From Apostichopus japonicus (taxonomy: Eukaryota > Echinodermata > Holothuroidea > Aspidochirotida > Stichopodidae): a DNA stretch of 64,000 nucleotides. Below are positions 14,801 to 27,800 of this stretch, piece after piece (position 1 is the first letter of the stretch; every line of letters starts with the position of its first letter). Location: the NCBI RefSeq assembly GCF_037975245.1, contig NC_092575.1, positions 14,238,310 to 14,302,309 of the forward strand. The letters are read 5' to 3'. A program made the position numbers and the translations under genes. The notes below the pieces were generated by a model. That model was not told the origin of the DNA. It saw only the letters and a program-made list of their open reading frames with translations, and ran no database searches.

Positions 14801-17800
14801 CAGTTTTGGGCTTTATAGTCATTTAACCTTGAAGCCTAAAGTCATTATTTTGGCTTCTACACTCATCCTATTAAATTAAAAAATAAATTTGAGTCAAACT
14901 TATGGGTTTTTTTAAAATCTGTTTACAATGAGCCGTTTCAATGAACATCATTACCTGAGTATCCAATTCATAAGCTTTGAAAAAAAGGTCACTTATTACT
15001 TATTAGTTTTCATTGGGTTAAAATATTTTGTAACCAAAACAATACCACTTACAAATAAACAAACAACTTAAGTCAGCTGTAGAACTTTGTTTTCATGCCG
15101 TTGCAAGTCAAGTAGATTTCAAAACCTCCCGAAAACTTGATCGAATGAGGGACGTTGGTCACGTTTGACCTCTGATTTATTCTCGTCTCTGAGTCCAGGT
15201 GAAGGTATTACTCTAACCAGGTCTGATATTAATATGACCTTGGATAGCTTCAGTTGACCTATCCACATCCTGTACATGTCTACATCAGATAATTCGGAGA
15301 GTTTGAAGATTCAAAAATTGAACTTGAGATCGAGCGGAAAACCTTGAGAAATGTTAACCGTATCAAACCATCAACAATTTAAACATTATAGGTTTCATCT
15401 GAATGTTAGAGTAGCTTTCTGAGTTGAAAACTTGATAAACATATTCTGTGCTAGTCCAAAGTCAAATTCCATCACAAAGTTAACTCATTTAGTTTGTTTA
15501 GTTAAGTTTCATTTCAAATAGTGAAGGAAAGTAAAAAAAAACTTTGTAATTTGGTTTACTTCTTCTTGGGTTTAATTTTTTTTCATATTACTGTGAAAAG
15601 TGTCGGGCCGATAAAGTATCGATGATTTAATTACATACATTAATTATTCACTCAATTTCATTCATTTGGCATACAAAAATCGAGAAGGGATGTCTTAGTT
15701 TTGGGTAAAATTGCAAACTTACTCTTTGTGGTTGGGAAAAATTCAGACCAAAACTCAGACCAAAACAGACCAAAAGTAATGCTTCAAAGTATAAGGTGAA
15801 ACCTCTAGCACCCTAGCAACAGTGGGGGAAAAGTGTATACAACTGTTTGGCCTGGCAGAAATTGGCCTGTCATCTGTGATATGCCCGCATACTGTTTTTC
15901 TGCAATTAGCACATCCTAGAGATGAAAACAAACCCAATATTGTTTGTTATTGTTGTTTTGATCAATGCCAAAGGATGTAAAACTCCTAAATCATTAGTTT
16001 TCTTACCCAATATCCTAAATATTATCAACTGTGACGGAACACTGACATCGGCGGTTATAAACTTGTTCAAGACAGGGTTAAGTGTCCTTAAATGTGATGC
16101 TGTATGTGTTTTACACATTTACATCATTATATCTTTTACACTATGCTTCACTATATGTTTACTTTGTGTTTAACATTAACACAATATCCGCTGTAAAGTT
16201 TAAGTGTCCAAATGCACTATGTGTTTTACACTATTGCTTCACTGTGTTTAACATTTACACAATATCCACTGTAAAGTTTAAGTGTGCTAATGCACTGTGT
16301 GTTTACACTATTGCTTCACTATGTGTTTTACTATGTGTTTAACATTTACACAATATCCACTGTAAAGTTTAAGTGTGCTAATGCTGTCAGTTCGTCAACA
16401 TTGTGTAAAAGTAAGTTGGCCTGACGTTTTGATCCTAGCAGGATCTTCTTCAGAAGCTTAACACTTACATTTTTACCTTTTTTTTTAGTTTTACACATTC
16501 TCTTACAGTCTCTTCAGTGGATATAGCACTTTGCTAACAGTTTTGTTTCATTTTTTTCGTCAACAAGATTGAACAGTAAAACCTTGTTAATCGTAGGAAT
16601 GAAGAACTGTCAGTCAAATGTCGGTCAACTCACCAGGTGGTGATGCTGCCTTCACCAGGTGGTTTATCATTATTTGGCATTAAGAACAGAAATATATCAC
16701 GCCAGACTTCTCGTTTAATATTTGTTGGGAATGCAGAACGAAGAGACAGAACGTGAAACGTAATTTGCAATCTCTGGTCGTAAACTCCATCTATGCTTGG
16801 AGCAACTGGTTGTATTTCGTTATTAACTTTAAACCCTACACAAAGACAAAGTAATTAATGTTAATATGGTAAGAGCAGGATCAGCTATTGATCATTGTCA
16901 GGCTGGCAAATTGAGCAGTGCAGGGAGAGAGAAGGGGCATTGAGGTTGGTGGCTGCTTATGGATCATTGTCAGGCTAGCAACTTGAGCACTGCGGGGAGA
17001 GGGGAGGCGGGAGGGTTGGTCGCAGCTATGGATTATTGTCAGGCTAGTAACTTGACCGATGTGGGAGGGGGGAGGGTTGGTCGCAGCTATGGATTATTGT
17101 CAGACTAGCAACTTGTGCAGTGCAGGGAGAGAATGGGGGGGAGGGGTTGGTGGCAGCTTATGGATCATTGTCAGGCTGGCAACTTGAGCATTGCAGGGAG
17201 AGGGGAGGGGGAAGGGTTGGCCGCAGCTATGGATTATTGTCAGGCTAGTCACTTGAGCAGTGCAGGAAGAGGATGGGGGAGGGTTGGTGGCAGTTTGTGG
17301 ATCATTATCAGGCTATTAACTTCAGCATTGTGGGGAGGGGGATGGGAAGGGTTGGTGGCAGCTTATGGATCATTGTCAGGCTAGCAACTTAATGGGTTGT
17401 TGGGAGGGGGGAGGTTGCCAACAGCATAGTACTAATTAAAGGGCAAAAATGGAGCAACTTGAAATTATCAAAGTGCACAGATGGCAGAATATGCAATTTA
17501 ATTATACAAAGTATTGAGAGATTGAGGAAACTGATGAGCAGTGTCTTCAGTTTCCCTAGTCAGGGTCACAATAGATAATGAGAATGCTTTTCCGACCTGC
17601 AACAGCGACGGATCGCAAACTATGCAGTGTATGCCAGAAGTAGGTAGCGAAAAAAAGTTTGGTGAGAGGCAGGATGCTTTTCAGATGTCAAAAATGACAC
17701 CTAGATTGGTTTTAGCTTGTATTTATCTTTAACATTAAGTCTCCATATTCTTAACTTCCCATTCATGTATTTTGAATATCAAAATTTCTGAGGGGTGGGG

Positions 17801-20800
17801 TGGGGTGGGGTAGGTTGTGGCCCAGTCCTCAAGGAAGATCCTGAGATATCGGCCTAAAAGCTTACTGGCTCTTAGCCCTAGCGGCTAATATTATGTGATG
17901 CTTGTTTAGAATGAGAACTCTCATGTCATAAATCTGTTATGACAATTAAGGTGAGGAGGAATTTTATAACATTAATGTAATGTAATGTTTTGTAAACATT
18001 AATAAAATGACTTCCATCCGACCGTATCGCATAGCGAGAGGAATTAACCTGCGAGAGCAACCAGCCGTTCCTCAACGCTGGCACATTTAGGTTGCGACTG
18101 ATTGATGCCACCCTCGACTCGAACAGACAAAATAATCACTCACCGTGGTAGGTCTGACGGTGTTCAAAAGTCCGATGACTTCTCTCGACATGGATAGCCT
18201 GTTAAGTGAATCACATAATAACACAATTAAAAGGTTAATCCGAATAACCTTCACAAGTTAATTCAAGTTATACGGCTCTTCCTAAAGTCATCTTATCATC
18301 GGGTAATAGCGGTAATAGACAGCCTGTTTCAAATGGATGGGTCTACGGTGCTGTTATGTCCCAGGGGGTTTGACAGGCTCACTTTACGAGATATCAAATG
18401 TCAATACAATGTAGTCATGTGTGATAGTATGTTTGACAAAATTTAAAAAACAAAACAAAACAGTACTAATGATCTTGTTTCTGAATTCTGTTTCGATCTG
18501 GGAGATATTGTTCAAGGTCAATAGTATGTTAGTATAACGCATGCCCTGTTGACATTTTTAGTGTATCAGATTTTTTAATTTGTACTGCATATTGTACTGC
18601 CGGTGCCTGAGTTCGAGTCACTCCAAGATTAATGTATGTCGTCCAGTTACAGAGTTGTTGACAATTGACAATTCATAATCATGGACGTTAAAATATGAAT
18701 CTAAGAGACATTATCGGTCAGCTTGCGGCTTTGATAGGCCAATGATGGATTCTTCGTGAGATCCTGCTTGCAGGAGGATCTAAAATACATATTTCAAATG
18801 ATGGCAGTATTTACTTTCATACACAATATAACAGCTGCAAACTATACACAATTTACAATATCCTCCAACAAATCTTAACACACTGTAACAAAAACTTTGC
18901 TTAAAATTTGTACTAGTCAAACAAAATGGGGTAGCAAAGAATTTCTTTCCAGAATTTCTCGACAAAAGTTAGTCTATCTAGAAAGTCAAAGATCAGGTCT
19001 ACTGTACATGCACCTGAAAATACACAATTTAACATCAGTGCTGGGCAAACTGGCTTAAAGATTTACTGATTTGTTTATGTAAAATGATTGTATATATAAA
19101 ACTGTGTTTATTTGTTTACATATGTTTAGCCAGTCATTGTCATATCATATTATAAGATATTATCCCTTTTCTATTGTGAATGTCAGTCATCTTATATTAC
19201 ATGATGTCACTTCTTATCACGTGATAGTCATTTGTCATAGCATACCATGTGATTCCATGTCATGTGAGTGACATGATCTTACATCATGTCAACAATGTGA
19301 TATCACTTCATGTCATGTAATATCATGTGTTATGACATAATCATTTGTTTTCATGTCATGTGCTGACATCCCACATCATGTCAACCCATGTAATGTCATG
19401 TGATGTCACTTCATCTCATGTGATGTCATGTCATCTAATCCGATATCTGTGTAACATCCCATCATGTCACTCCATCCAGTTCCTTGGTGTTCCCAGGAAG
19501 TATCACATTGATTGTGAAACCATGCATGTAGTTGTCCCGTTAATGACATCACAGGAACAAGATGGAGACACAGTGCTTTAGAGATTATGCTTCAATGTTT
19601 TCACAGTTATTAATATTTTGTGACCGACTTATTTTTGTGTTTACGAAACTGCTTGAAGCCTTCATGGATCCTTTGAGAATGTGTCAGTACCATTCCGAAA
19701 GACTTCCTTTTCTGCTTCTAATTACTGTTCCTTCCATAAACTCTCAGTGCACTTTTTTACCCTTTGATGTTGTTGGCGAGTTTATCCTATGACGCCAGGG
19801 AATGGCTTTATTGGAACCCATCGGATTTATTTTAAGCCATTTTATGAGTTTACACATCGTTAATTTTTCATAAACGATCTACTTTGAACACTACGCACTC
19901 TCAACATTTTGCTTTGTCAAGGATAATAAAAGAAATGCCTGTTATTATTACTAACTGTATCCTGGTACCCAATTCTCAGGGTTGCCAATGACCTCATCAA
20001 GTCTAATCACTTTCAATTGTTTAAAGTTATTCAGTTTCCCACAGAGTTTGTGTTAGGTATTGGAAATTAAGGGGAAAAGATGAATGAACCATTGTTTCTA
20101 ATTTAGGCATTCGAGATTTGAGATTGTTTTGAAATACTGTATTCCTGATCGTAAGCACACACACTGCATTTAATATATTCACATAAAAACCAAGCAAAGA
20201 TAGAAAATTAAAATTGTAGATTAAACCAAGCACAACAGACTCGCTATTCGATTACTGCTGGCTAACCCGCTGGTTTTCAAATTTTGCTCACAGCCTTTCA
20301 AAGACATTATGTGCCTTTGAAATGATTAAGTATTAGTAGAAGTAGTAGTAATAGCAACAGTATTAATAATAATAATAATAATCAAAATAATAATAGAATT
20401 AGTAGTAGTAATAATACAAAATGATAATAATAATGATAACAAAAATAATAACGGCAACGACGATGATTATTATTATTATTTACTAAAATTTACCTATTGA
20501 AATCTAAATCTGGAGGTACTTCCAACTCTTCCTCAGCTCGGACTTCCTCTATGTTTTGTTTTTGCTGTTTCATAAAAGGCTCATACACAGCTGCCCAGAC
20601 AAAAATAGGAAAAAAAAAGATAAAGATAAATATGTTTCAACATTACAAAACCTTAATGTCTCAAAGTAAAAAGGTTTGCATGCATTTTATTAGCTCCATA
20701 TTCCACTTCTCCACGAATTAATTCCAATTAATCTATCAATGTTCTCTAAAACAAGCTCTTCAAAAATTCTGCATGTCACCTCCCATCCCCACCCCTCCGA

Positions 20801-21849
20801 AAAAAATGAAAAAGGGGGAAGACCGCCAAAATATCTCGGTAGTGCTCATCGGCCAGCAATAAAAATAACAACTTCAGCCTTGATTTATCTATGAATAATA
20901 GAAGGCAAGACTAGATAGCACCTCTATGAAAGTTTGGAAGTGCTGATGTTGCCATATCAACCTAATGGCCTCAGATTATTAACAAAATGCATGCTGTTCT
21001 AGCATATACTTCGTACAAGATTAAATTGTAAGGCAGAATATTCCTCTTGCCTATTTATGATTACAGTTTTAATACTCACTAATAATAACTTTAAAACAAA
21101 CCTAAAATGAAAGGTCTAAAAATCAAGTTTAATGGGAATGCCTTTCTTTTGAAAGTTAGTCATCTGGCAACACTGACAATAATATTTTGTATCGACATCA
21201 AAATTTTTGCTGCTCCGACGAGATTATTAATTTTATAAAGCTAGTTTTTGTATAAAGCACTGAAGACATGACCTAATAGTACAAAAACAGCTACAAGAAG
21301 ACACATACCTTCAATTTTAATCCTACTAGCTAAAACGTCATCCGAGACGATCCCTTGGAAAGGGTTGCCCGGCACTTCGGAGAGATACGAAACTTGAAAA
21401 TATGATGACTGTAGTACATCGAAGGCACTGAAGGGCAAAATAACAATTAATATGCATCATCTGATACTGTGGCAGTATAGGTAATATGATCTAGTCGATG
21501 AAAAGACAAAGAGATTGATATGTTTAGTGATGAAGCCTTATAAAAACCATCAGAACTAATATTGGTTAGCGGAAGTATATTTCTGCTTTTCAAGCCAGTA
21601 CATGGTTTTACCATCTGAAACTTGTCTTCTTCATTGTTAATATCCAGATTTTCATTAAAAGTGTCACGGTGAAGCTACAAGCCATTTGATATTCATGATC
21701 ATGGACGTTAAATTATGAATCTAAGAAACTAACTTCGGTCAGCTTGCGGCTTTGATAAGCCAATGAGGCTTCTTTGGGAGTTCCTGCTTGCAGGAGGATC
21801 TAAAATACATACATACATACATACATACATACATACATACATACATACA

Positions 21850-21880
<31 letters not shown>

Positions 21881-24800
21881 TGACATACCTATGTAAGTGA
21901 GGACACAATTTTTTGCCAAAAAGTGCCTCTACCAAGTCCGAGAACGAGGACATTTTATACACAAATGTATGGATTAACTTATTCATCTGAGGACATGTAC
22001 TCAGTTTCCTTTTATACACAACCTATACATTCCTATACACACCAGTAAAGGAGATAGTATGAAAAGGAGTACATGTCCTCACATACACCATACTCAGTTG
22101 TATGGAAAATTGTTTACATGAGAGGACATGTCCTCACATTTGCTTATACACTGTGTATGTACATAGAGATAGAATCTATACATGACAGGACATTTCTTCA
22201 TGTTACTATAACATACCTCACAACATACTTCAAATGACTTTTAACAACCCAACCCAAACACCTAAATATGTTTGAAAGGCAACTAATATTTGTTTTAAAA
22301 GTTTAACCATAGGTGATAAAGGGACAGAGTAAATCTCAGACTACTGTACATCACACCATGCCTAACTGAACTCTTCCTTTGCTTTACTTTCCATCACAAG
22401 ATTCTGGAAAATTCTTTAATGAAAATATTATTACAATGGTATGTAGTGTTTCCATTCCTTTGTCTGAATGTTAAGATTGTTGACAAGTGAGCACCGCTGT
22501 GAAGCATCATCAAGTGTTGTGGTATGCAGTGCATGATGGTCAGTGACCATTATGCACTGTATACCGCAGCACCGATGATGCTTAACAGCGGTGTTCACAT
22601 ATGACCATTGGTCACATTGTTTCAATTCAGATGTACCTTTGGTGATAAATATTGCTAAATTTGCATGGTCAAGAAAAGGTAGTACATGTTTGATAAATTG
22701 CAAGCAGATATGTGCACACAAAAGGAGATCCAATTATGTCATGGTGGACTTATAGAGAATGAAGAAACTTGAAAACAGATAGTTCATGCTAAAACAAACA
22801 GCCTAACTTATGAAAGAGAACACTAAACACAGTTCTTTGGTTCTCACTCTGTATCTGATCTCTCTTTTGAACAATGCAGAGAAAAGTTCAAATAGAATGG
22901 TGGGTTTACAAATAGATCATGCATATTCATATCAACAGATATACTGTATCTGATATTCCAACAAAACATGTGTTAAATGAAGTATCTGGAATAAAGAGAA
23001 AAGCACTTAAAGATACTGATGTTCAAGCAACACAGCAAACAATACAGTATGCATGACTCATGACCTCCTTTGAATGAGCACCTACTAATAACAACATCCC
23101 ACCCCCCACCCCCATCCACCCACCCTGAGTTTAACTAATAATTAAATATACTACTGCAATAAAACACCATCTGTCACTGCATCTGCATTACAATATAGAC
23201 GGTCATGAGTTTCTCTAAACTTTCATCTTGAAATTAAATATTGAGGTGAATACTGTTACTATTTAGGCATAACCAAGCATAATTAGTGAATAGAATCTTA
23301 CAAATTTGTAATAAAAATGTTTTCAGAACTGAAGCAAATGGGGTTTGTTGTTTATGGATTCTCATATTCAATCATAAATTTTCCCTTTTGCCTGGCAGGC
23401 ACACCACATTTAAGCTTGTTAAAGTTTTACTTTAGTAAAAGCATATCATGCACAAAAAGAAAGTGAGTTTCAGTTCAAAATAACAGATTTGCTAATTTGT
23501 GCAACATGAAAACTATGGAGGAAAGTATGATCTTTCAATATAGAATTTGGGATAAAACTTTTTTCTTTAAACATAGATAGACTAATGCCTTGAAGATTGC
23601 AGTTTTGGGAATTTTGATTAAACTGAAATACACAATACTCAAAAGCAACTCTCACCAGCAGCATTTAAGTGATAAGGCAACATCGCCCACTTGTTTAATT
23701 TTTGTTAGCATACTACAGAATGAAAGGTTTCTTGCATTGAATATCTTGTTTAGGGTTGCACAGTTATTTTAGTATTTTTCTGTTTATTGTTTTCACAGCA
23801 AAACATTCTCTTGGTGTTCAGTGTGATCTCTGCCACCATAACAATTGCTTCAATTTGCATCTGTAGTCCTACATATTTTTTTGCAAAAGATATTTTCTTA
23901 AAAGCCTATTTACATAATATCTTTTCCATTAAATTGGCTTCCATATTGAAAATTGGATCATTGTTTTAGCTTTATAGGACAACAAAATGCTGTATTGCTT
24001 GGAGTGTTTGTGGAAACCTTTTTTACTGATTTTTATTGAGACTTTTTCTGAAATGAAATAAACTAAAATTAAAACAAGCAAACTGAAACAAACGAAAGCA
24101 AATGTGACATGACATGAGACTTAAAATAAAATAATCTAGAATAAAATATAACCTTAAATAAAAGTTGTGAAATAAAATGATGTAAAATAAAATAACATAA
24201 AAATTAACATAAAACTAAAATACAAAAAAATAAAAATATGAAAAAAAAACAAGAGAAATAGCTATTATGATGTAAAGCCATTTAAGTAACTTAAGTCAAA
24301 CAACATGCAATTTTCATTGTCAAACCTTTTACTTGATGTAAATAATCATTCTCTGTTTTGAACCATTTTCAATACCCGTTTTCTTCCTGCGACCACAAAG
24401 TCCTTTATTTGGGACCAACTACGATCTTGCAAAATCTCAAACTGTTCTTTGGCCAATTCACACATGGCTCTGTTTGGAGTAGTTCCTGAGAAAATGGTAT
24501 CCTTGAAGAATGCGAGCAAACATTTCTTTTCTTCTGGTTTCCACGGCTTTCTTGATGCGTATTTTCTCTGAAGCTTTCTTTTGCCTGTATTAAGAGGGAC
24601 AACAATAGAATTGTCTTAATGCAGGTGAAACAGTTTAATATCAGCAAAATGCAACTGTCACTTCACCCAAGCATGAGTTACATAACTATGTCGTGTGTCA
24701 AGGCGGGCAAATGCAGAGTCATCTGGACTACACCAGGTAAAATTACGTAACTTCAAGAGACGTTCATTCACTGTGTTTGGATGGAATGTTTGCCTGAGAT

Positions 24801-27800
24801 GCTGTGGACTAATATAAAAGCAGTAGCGGCAATTGGGGCATTGGTGCAAGAGAGACATTGCACTCTTCGGCACTGTGCAGTATACTGTGTGTTCCTGCCA
24901 GAATTCATGAACTAACTGCAGTTAAAGGTAAACTGTGTGTTCCTGCCTAATTGTTTGTATTGCCGGGTTACTGACTCAAATGTGTGTTACAGCCCAGGGA
25001 AACTTTGTGTTCCCACATGTTTTGCTGCGAACTGTAGAACCAGGAGTACTTAAACAACGGTCCCATAAGTCATTGTATAGATGCTGTTGTCATTAAGTTT
25101 ATTTCAGAATCCAATTAATTTAATACTGTATTTCTTGTGCAAAGAGTTGCTTAAAATTATATTAAGTGGACTCTGATGGAATATTTGCACATACAGTAAT
25201 GAGGGAATATTAGGATCATAAACTGTATGAATGTAACACTATATCAGTCCATTTTGTTATAATATCAACATATGTGTAAAGGTTTATGGTGTTGCACGTA
25301 CATGCCAAAATGTTAAGAACATGCTAACAGTTTGTAATTCTATGATTTCTTTTGCAGGTGTTTTTTTTTTGTCTTGTAAATAAACTACAAACTCTTTCAT
25401 CTAGTAGTCTTATAGTCCTTTACTTCCTGTCCACTGCCTTACTTGACCCATGACAGCCACTGAAGAAAGTTATACAATTATTATAAGGAATTCCAAATGT
25501 ACTATTAACATGAGTTGGTTTGCAGGAGGTTAAATTGCAGCAATTCAAATGTAACTTTGAGGAAGCATCTCTAAACTTGCATTCATGGTTAAGTGAAAGA
25601 AGTTTGCCAATAAAGAATATGGCAGCTTCCCTCTCTGTGCCCACCTAGTGGTATACATTTGACAAGTAGCTGACACATCAATAAAAAGAGGCATTGTCAA
25701 ACTCAACTAAAAGATTTGTCAGAGAACATTGCACTGAATCTTTTAGATAAATATTGATAAAGAGAACTGAAAGGAATAATTCTTAAATTTCATCTTACAA
25801 ACTATATGATTTAAGCATGCATAGTTCCCCATTGATATGCATAATACACAGCCTTAGTCAATTAGACCAGCTCCAGCAGATGTTTGGTAGACATTTAGTG
25901 CAAGATACCTGCCTGTTTGTGTGGCATTGAATGATTGTGCCATTAGAATTTTGTCAGAAATGACAGTAATCACAGATTGTACTCTGCCTCACATTCCCCA
26001 CCCCCCCCCCCATCTTTCCACGCATGGCATGAAAATGTTGATACCATTGACAATATACAGTAGTGTTGGCAGTTATACAAAATGAAATAAATCTATATAC
26101 ATATAAGTTCTTCTATGACTGGATGGCAACACCAAAACTATTGCTGCATCCAATTGGACATTCTCAAGTTTTTGACATGATTATAAATGGTATTGTGGCA
26201 TGGTAAACCAAATAACTTACCTTTCTGAAGCTTTTTAGGAATATCTGGTGTACTTGACGAGTCTGCCGTAAATGTGACTGAAAATCAAGCATAAAAGAAC
26301 TCATGTAATACTGTATCCCTGAAAAATTAATCATGAAATTCTTCCCAAGTTTTCATTTTTTTCAACACGTACCGTTTATAATTTATCCTAAACAGGTGAG
26401 GACAGTGTACACTAGAATGGAAACATTAAACTTATTTACAGCATGTTGTTGACAATGCAGCACTCTTTACCATGTGTATTAGGCTGGACATATACACTGT
26501 TTTATATGTAATCATATGCATGTGAGGACAGTGAACAATGGTAATATATGGTATACATCACACATGTGTGCATGTGAAACATATCTCAGGACTATATATA
26601 CACAGTTTATACATTATCCTAGACATGTGAGGACATTGTACACTAGAATGGATACATTAAGATTATTTACATCATGTTTTCGACAATGCAGCACTGTTTA
26701 CCATGTGTATTAGACTGGAAAGACACATACACTGTTTTATGTAATCATATGAATATGAGGACAGTGAACATTGGTAACATATACATCACACAGGCGTGAT
26801 AGGTTCTCAACACAAATGCAATTTATGCCCTGTGAATGTGGAACATGTATTTCACAACCCACAATTTTACGCATTAACCTAGACATGAATACATTACACC
26901 TAATAAAATCATGTTTACATCACAGAAGCAATGTATAACATGTGGATAAGTGAGAAATACATAGGGCACATATACACAGCTTATCCATTATCATAGGTAT
27001 GTGAGGACAGCAGATATTAATAGTAGATGCATTAATACTTTTATATTTCCAACTCAACATCACTGTATGTACTGTAGTTCTGTATGCTTGAGGTTTGGAT
27101 ACCAATGTAGTTTATGTTCATAAATCAGATGTTCATTGCTATGAATTTTGTTAAGTGTGTCTTACATTGTGAGAGCATGCAATATCTAGAAATTTTATGG
27201 AGCTAAGATAAAGAAACGTAACATTTTGGATGGCGAGTTAAGTCAACTCAATCACTGGATGGCAACAACAAAACCGTAAAATTGAACTGTCAAGTTTTAA
27301 CATGATTATGGCCCACAGCAGTAATGTGGCATGGTACAGTACCGCTCACGTATAACTGGACATGTGTACGCGCACAGAATCGTATAAACACGTATAAACA
27401 CGTACACTCGCGTATAAACTCGTTGACAAAGAAATTGCCGCGTAGAGGCCGCGTAGACACCGCGTATAATCCCTCTACGAGTTTATACGCAGGAAATGCT
27501 ATTGTGCTCAATGAATAGGGATTAAAGTCGCCGAAAGAGTTAGTGAGATGTTTAAAACAGCCGTTTCTTACATCGTAGTTTAAGAGGTGATATTCACTTT
27601 GCAGCGAATGGGACGAAGGTAAAGTGTTTGATGGCATAGAATTTTTTTTGTTAATTGGGTTTCTATTCAGTGTTTCTTTCCCCGACTTTATTTTTCAGTT
27701 GTAGAGGTTCTGTTCCACGGAGGATTAGTTTACTTTGAATAGTTGTCAACATTTTGAAGAAATAATAAAGTATTACAAAGCGTTTCTTTGTCAATTTTTA

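Noticed and set aside
17115-17384. 89-codon Gly-rich open frame
   Set aside because: By-product of the G-rich minisatellite of about 68 bp.
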